Below, one piece after another: positions 4,271 to 7,432 of a stretch of 7,432 nucleotides of DNA. Location: NCBI GenBank assembly GCA_947374125.1, contig CANCAR010000133.1, positions 1 through 7,432 of the forward strand, read 5' to 3'. The DNA is from Hyphomicrobiales bacterium (GTDB lineage Bacteria; Pseudomonadota; Alphaproteobacteria; Rhizobiales; Beijerinckiaceae). Position numbers and translations under genes: made by a program. Numbering within the stretch: position 1 is the stretch's first letter; each line of letters opens with the position of its first letter. The notes under the pieces are model-generated. The model was not told the origin of the DNA. It did not search any database and was given only the letters and a program-made list of their open reading frames with translations.

Positions 4271-5581
4271 ACTTCTCTTTCCGATGCCGTTTCCCGGCTC
4301 GATCCAATTGAGCTCTATGGGCGCGTGTCGGGTATCAAGGGACTCTTGATCGAGATCGCCGGGCCGATCGACGTCATGCCCATCGGCGGCCGTTTGGACA
4401 TCGAAATTAATGAGGCAACGCGCGTGCCTGCAGAAGTTATCGGCATTCAACAAGGCCAAGCGCTCGCTATGCCATTCGGCAGCGTCGAAGGTTTACGGCG
4501 AGGCTGTCGCGCCTTTGTCAGACCGCGGGCTTCTGGCGTGACGCCCGACGAAAGCTGGCTTGGTCGGGTGATTAACGGCTTGGGCGAACCGATCGATGGC
4601 AAGGGGCCGCTCGGTGTTGGCCGTACCTTTATGCCGTTCCGTGCAGATCCACCGGCTGCCCATGCGCGCCGCCGGGTGGGAAAGCCTTTGCAGCTGGGTG
4701 TTCGGGTGCTGGACACCTTTCTGACTTCCTGCCGGGGACAGCGCATGGGCATTTTTGCAGGCTCTGGCGTAGGAAAATCAGTTCTTTTATCCATGTTGGC
4801 GCGAAATGCCGACGCCGATGTTTCCGTCATCGGGCTTATTGGTGAGCGCGGTCGGGAGGTTCAAGAGTTTATCCAGGACGATCTGGGCGACGAGGGCTTG
4901 GCGCGTTCGGTTGTTATTGTCGCTACCTCGGACGAACCCGCATTGATGCGGCGCCAAGCCGCTTATCTCACGCTAACGGTCGCCGAATATTTTCGTGATC
5001 AAGACCGTGATGTGTTGTGCATGATGGATAGTGTCACGCGCTTTGCTATGGCACAGCGCGAAATTGGCTTGGCGAATGGCGAGCCGCCGACCACCAAAGG
5101 CTACACACCAACGGTGTTTAGCGAATTGCCGCGGCTGTTGGAGCGTGCGGGTCCGGGTATCGGAGAGGGGACCGTTACCGGGCTTTTTACCGTGCTCGTT
5201 GACGGCGATGACCACAATGAGCCCGTTGCCGATGCGGTACGCGGCATTTTGGATGGTCATATTGTTATGGAGCGCGCAATCGCCGAGCGGGGTCGGTATC
5301 CTGCCATTAACGTGCTGAAATCCGTTTCACGCACAATGCCAGCCTCAAGTGACCCAGAATTTTGGCCTGTTGTCCAAAAAGCTCGCGCGGCGCTTTCGAC
5401 CTATGGGGATATGGAAGAGCTGATCCGGCTTGGTGCCTACAAGGTGGGTTCCAACCCGGAGGTGGATGAATCCATAAAACTTTTTCCGCTGCTCGACGAA
5501 TTTCTTCGTCAAGGTAAGAAAGAGTCAACTTCAATGAGCGATAGTTACATCCGTCTCGCCGAAATCATGGCCGTTCCATGA
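4244..5581 (+). CDS. fliI: Flagellum-specific export ATPase FliI
   Basis: The 445-residue product is of normal FliI length. It is the hexameric ATPase at the base of the flagellar type III export apparatus, on the cytoplasmic face, which with FliH and FliJ prepares substrates for export. The N-terminal beta domain (about 20-95) contains YGRVSGIKGLLIEIAGP. The catalytic domain has the P loop AGSGVGKS at 172-179, GERGREV with the catalytic glutamate at 201, Walker B VLCMMD at 257-262 followed by SVTRFA, and the export-ATPase-specific KGYTPTVFSELPRLLERAG. The start is a GTG at 4244; GGGG at 4232-4235 gives a suitable ribosome binding site, and GAGG directly abuts the codon. No ATG start fits, since upstream ATGs (4199, 4218, 4230) open short frames ending before or at the GTG. 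It leads a probable operon with fliJ 84 bases downstream. Confidence 0.96.
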   Translation: MTERESGRITSLSDAVSRLDPIELYGRVSGIKGLLIEIAGPIDVMPIGGRLDIEINEATRVPAEVIGIQQGQALAMPFGSVEGLRRGCRAFVRPRASGVTPDESWLGRVINGLGEPIDGKGPLGVGRTFMPFRADPPAAHARRRVGKPLQLGVRVLDTFLTSCRGQRMGIFAGSGVGKSVLLSMLARNADADVSVIGLIGERGREVQEFIQDDLGDEGLARSVVIVATSDEPALMRRQAAYLTLTVAEYFRDQDRDVLCMMDSVTRFAMAQREIGLANGEPPTTKGYTPTVFSELPRLLERAGPGIGEGTVTGLFTVLVDGDDHNEPVADAVRGILDGHIVMERAIAERGRYPAINVLKSVSRTMPASSDPEFWPVVQKARAALSTYGDMEELIRLGAYKVGSNPEVDESIKLFPLLDEFLRQGKKESTSMSDSYIRLAEIMAVP

Positions 5582-5665
5582 CGGGTAAGACGGGATGTGG
5601 CCAGTTTGATAGCCAGAATTTGGCGAAAGATTTTGGTCGGGGAAAGCAACGGGTAGAGAGTGATC

Positions 5666-6079
5666 ATGAAGTCACGTGATGCATTAATGCGCTTGAAGCG
5701 CTTTCAGGTCGACGAGAAGCGGCGCAAGCTCGCTCAGATTGAAACCATGATCGCGGAATTTAAGCGAATGGCAGGCGATCTTGATCGCGAGATTGAAAGC
5801 GAGGAAGGCCGCGCCGGTATTACCGATCGGGCGCACTTCGCCTATCCAACCTATGCTCGTGCCGCCCTTCAGCGCCGCGATAATCTGCTGCAATCGGCAG
5901 ATGATCTAGGTAAGCAGCTTGAAGAAGCGCGCCTTGAGCTTGAAGAAGCCTTCGAGGAATTGAAAAAATTCGAAATTCTCGATGAGCGCGAACAGATCAA
6001 GGAATTGGCGATCGAAGCCGTACGCGAGCAAGCCGAATTTGATCGCATCGGCGCAGCCATGCGGTATGCTCGCGCCTAA
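5666..6079 (+). CDS. fliJ: Flagellar export chaperone/stalk protein FliJ
   Basis: The 137-residue product is highly charged and almost entirely predicted as a long antiparallel coiled coil, as in FliJ, which inserts into the centre of the FliI hexamer like the gamma subunit of F-type ATPases and helps escort export substrates. The beginning MKSRDALMRLKRFQVDEKRR and the middle HFAYPTYARAALQRRDNLL fit alphaproteobacterial FliJ; heptad-like Leu/Glu/Ala repeats follow (QLEEARLELEEAFEELKKFE). I prefer the ATG at 5666, preceded by AGAGAG at 5655-5660; a GTG two codons earlier at 5660 is an alternative that would use part of that tract. It sits directly after fliI in the same orientation with no terminator between them, and ends 11 bases before a hairpin terminator. 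Confidence 0.9.
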   Translation: MKSRDALMRLKRFQVDEKRRKLAQIETMIAEFKRMAGDLDREIESEEGRAGITDRAHFAYPTYARAALQRRDNLLQSADDLGKQLEEARLELEEAFEELKKFEILDEREQIKELAIEAVREQAEFDRIGAAMRYARA

Positions 6080-6089
6080 GCCAATCAAC

Positions 6090-6113
6090 GAAAGGGCCGC
6101 TTTTGGCCCTTTC
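6090..6113. terminator. Hairpin terminator between fliJ and the GNAT gene
   Basis: GAAAGGGCC at 6090-6098 pairs perfectly with GGCCCTTTC at 6105-6113 around a GCTTTT loop. It begins 11 bases after the fliJ stop and ends five bases before the stop of the convergent acetyltransferase gene, so it likely ends both transcripts. The T tract is short (three T within the stem on each strand), so efficiency may be modest. Confidence 0.75.
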
Positions 6114-6118
6114 ACGCC

Positions 6119-6748
6119 CTAATCGAAGGGCACCAAGGGAATATGCGGCGCAAGGTCTCTCGGCAGGATACCGTTTAACCGAGGGTCATCCATAATTTCA
6201 ACCGCCGTGCTGATCGGTTTAAAGCCAAATCGCTCATAAAAACGCGATGCGCCGGGCGAATCAAAATGGCAGGTGTGCAACCAAAGCCGATGCGCGTTTC
6301 GTTCGTGCGCTCTTAAAAGAGCGTGTGAAACTAAGCCTGCTCCGACACGCTTCCCGTTTTCAGACGAAATTACCCCGATATAGACAATTTCGACGCCTTC
6401 CTTACTTTTGAAATTCAGCTCGATCAGGCCAATGTCTTTATCGTCACGTTTGGCAGCAAATATTTCGACATGAGGGTCCGAAAGAATATTTTTGAGTTCC
6501 TCGTCACTCGCTCTTATCCGTGTTGTCCATAGCAGCGGTTCGCCGACCGTCCGAAAAAGGCTGCGATAGCGCGGTCCGTCGTGAGGCCCTAGCCGATCTA
6601 GCGTCGTTCCAGTAGGCCATTTCGGTGATTTTACGGTAAAAGGGGCGGAATATTCATAGTAAACTGTAAACGTAGCCAGCTTTCCGGGAGCCAGCGGATA
6701 ATATCCATTCTCGGTTGGCAGAACCCCACTCGATCCGTTCATTTTCAT
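6119..6748 (-). CDS. GNAT-family N-acetyltransferase, substrate unknown
   Basis: The 209-residue product has an uncharacterised N-terminal part (residues 1-48, with GYYPL and YYEYSAPFTVKSPKWP) followed by a GNAT fold. Seen in order are TLDRLGPHDGPRYRSLFRT (first strand-helix), EIFAAKRDDKDIGLIELNF (central strands), VYIGVISSENGKRVGAGLVSHAL at about 122-144 (acetyl-CoA pyrophosphate loop, motif A, with RVGAG), and SPGASRFYERFGFKPIS at about 164-180 (motif B). GNAT enzymes transfer an acetyl group from acetyl-CoA to an amine; nothing here identifies the acceptor. The ATG at 6748 is chosen because AAGGTG lies about seven bases upstream; an ATG at 6742 is also possible. It is convergent with fliJ and divergent from the UPF0104 gene, and shows no clear link to the flagellar genes. 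Confidence 0.85.
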   Translation of the reverse strand: MKMNGSSGVLPTENGYYPLAPGKLATFTVYYEYSAPFTVKSPKWPTGTTLDRLGPHDGPRYRSLFRTVGEPLLWTTRIRASDEELKNILSDPHVEIFAAKRDDKDIGLIELNFKSKEGVEIVYIGVISSENGKRVGAGLVSHALLRAHERNAHRLWLHTCHFDSPGASRFYERFGFKPISTAVEIMDDPRLNGILPRDLAPHIPLVPFD

Positions 6749-6884
6749 CAAGGCACCTTAATTTCCGTGAGTGGCTTCGCAAACCCCTCTTGTCGCCGTC
6801 CGGTTGGTCGTGCGAGAACAATCAGGCTTCGGCGGAGTTGCCGCCATCACCCTTTTTCCGCTGGTTCTTCTGGCACAGGCCGAC

Positions 6885-7432
6885 ATGAAACGCATTCTCG
6901 AATATGCATGGCCGATTATCGGTTTAGCGGCTGTCGCCTTTTCGGGTTGGCTTTTGTACCGCGAATTGCACTCGCTCTCGGCGAGCGCGATCATGGCAAG
7001 CCTTTGGGCCATTCCGCCGCATCGCTGGCTACTCGCTGTTGTTTCAACGGTTGCGGCCTATGCTGCATTGGCTTGGTATGATCGAATTGCGCTATTGCAC
7101 CTTGGAAAGCCGCTTGGCTGGGGGTTTATCTCGCTGGTTTCGTTCACAACCTACGCGCTGTCGCACAATATCGGTGCGTCTGTTCTGTCCGGCGCGGCCG
7201 TTCGTTATCGTGCGTATTCGACCAAGGGGCTGACGGCTGGCGAAATCGGCGTTCTGGTCGCCTTGTGCTCGTTTACTTTCATGCTTGGCACGGTGCTGTT
7301 GGGCGGCATCGTCTTACTCATTGAGCCTGATTTCTTCGCCGAAATTTACGGCATACCTGCTTGGGGCGGCCGATTGATCGGCATCGCAATGCTGGGGTTT
7401 GTCGCTCTCTATGTTTTAGGCTCGCTAATGGG
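6885..7432 (+). CDS. UPF0104 / MprF N-terminal flippase-like membrane protein (5' part, runs off the window)
   Basis: An open frame from the ATG at 6885 continues without a stop to the edge, giving 182 residues. About five hydrophobic segments are visible, near residues 9-25, 48-64, 78-97, 121-146 and 164-182. The segment YALSHNIGASVLSGAAVRYRAYS followed by GLTAGEIG is characteristic of the lysylphosphatidylglycerol synthase transmembrane domain (UPF0104/YbhN, PF03706), which in MprF flips lipids across the inner membrane. Whether a C-terminal lipid-synthase domain follows cannot be seen, so I give no gene symbol. The frame is open back to a GTG at 6771 (38 extra codons, including another GTG at 6810). 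I prefer the ATG because its sequence begins like family members, though its ribosome binding site (AGG, five bases away) is weak. It is divergent from the GNAT gene. Confidence 0.82.
   Translation, partial: MKRILEYAWPIIGLAAVAFSGWLLYRELHSLSASAIMASLWAIPPHRWLLAVVSTVAAYAALAWYDRIALLHLGKPLGWGFISLVSFTTYALSHNIGASVLSGAAVRYRAYSTKGLTAGEIGVLVALCSFTFMLGTVLLGGIVLLIEPDFFAEIYGIPAWGGRLIGIAMLGFVALYVLGSLM

Overview
This window looks like chromosomal DNA of an alphaproteobacterium, most likely Hyphomicrobiales (Rhizobiales) or a close relative. The basis is a block of genes typical of that class: eipA (DUF1134), chpT, the cell-cycle master regulator ctrA, and the flagellar export genes fliI and fliJ. To my recollection eipA, chpT and ctrA are also adjacent in Brucella. 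Species and genus cannot be read from the sequence.

Layout. Positions 1-128 (minus) hold the 5' end of a DUF2849 gene, a small protein often found in sulfite-reductase/cysteine loci. A very AT-rich divergent intergenic region follows. It ends in nine perfect tandem copies of the hexamer CCAACG just before the ribosome binding site of metZ (428-1612, plus), an O-succinylhomoserine sulfhydrylase. eipA (1653-2273, minus) converges on metZ. chpT (2462-3103, plus) diverges from eipA and converges on ctrA (3172-3873, minus), with a shared hairpin terminator at 3120-3145. A 370-base AT-rich regulatory region separates ctrA from the divergent fliI-fliJ pair (4244-5581 and 5666-6079, plus). A terminator at 6090-6113 lies between fliJ and a convergent GNAT acetyltransferase gene (6119-6748, minus). 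The window ends inside a membrane protein of the UPF0104/MprF flippase-like family (from 6885, plus).

How the genes work together. ChpT relays phosphate from the CckA kinase to CtrA. CtrA-P controls cell-cycle, envelope (eipA) and flagellar genes, so the central 4.5 kb forms a compact regulator-plus-target neighbourhood. The DUF2849 gene and metZ form a separate sulfur/methionine unit.

Most interesting non-coding signals: (i) seven GANTC (CcrM methylation) motifs within 4009-4270, four of them inside 50 bases, in the ctrA/fliI control region, several sharing an extended GCGAATCA context; (ii) an exact CtrA half-site (TTAACCAT) beside a GANTC upstream of ctrA; (iii) a perfect 7-1-7 palindrome in the presumed ctrA leader; (iv) the hexamer tandem repeat abutting the metZ ribosome binding site. 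I see no mobile element, CRISPR array, tRNA or rRNA gene, and no evidence of a wholly new multi-gene system.
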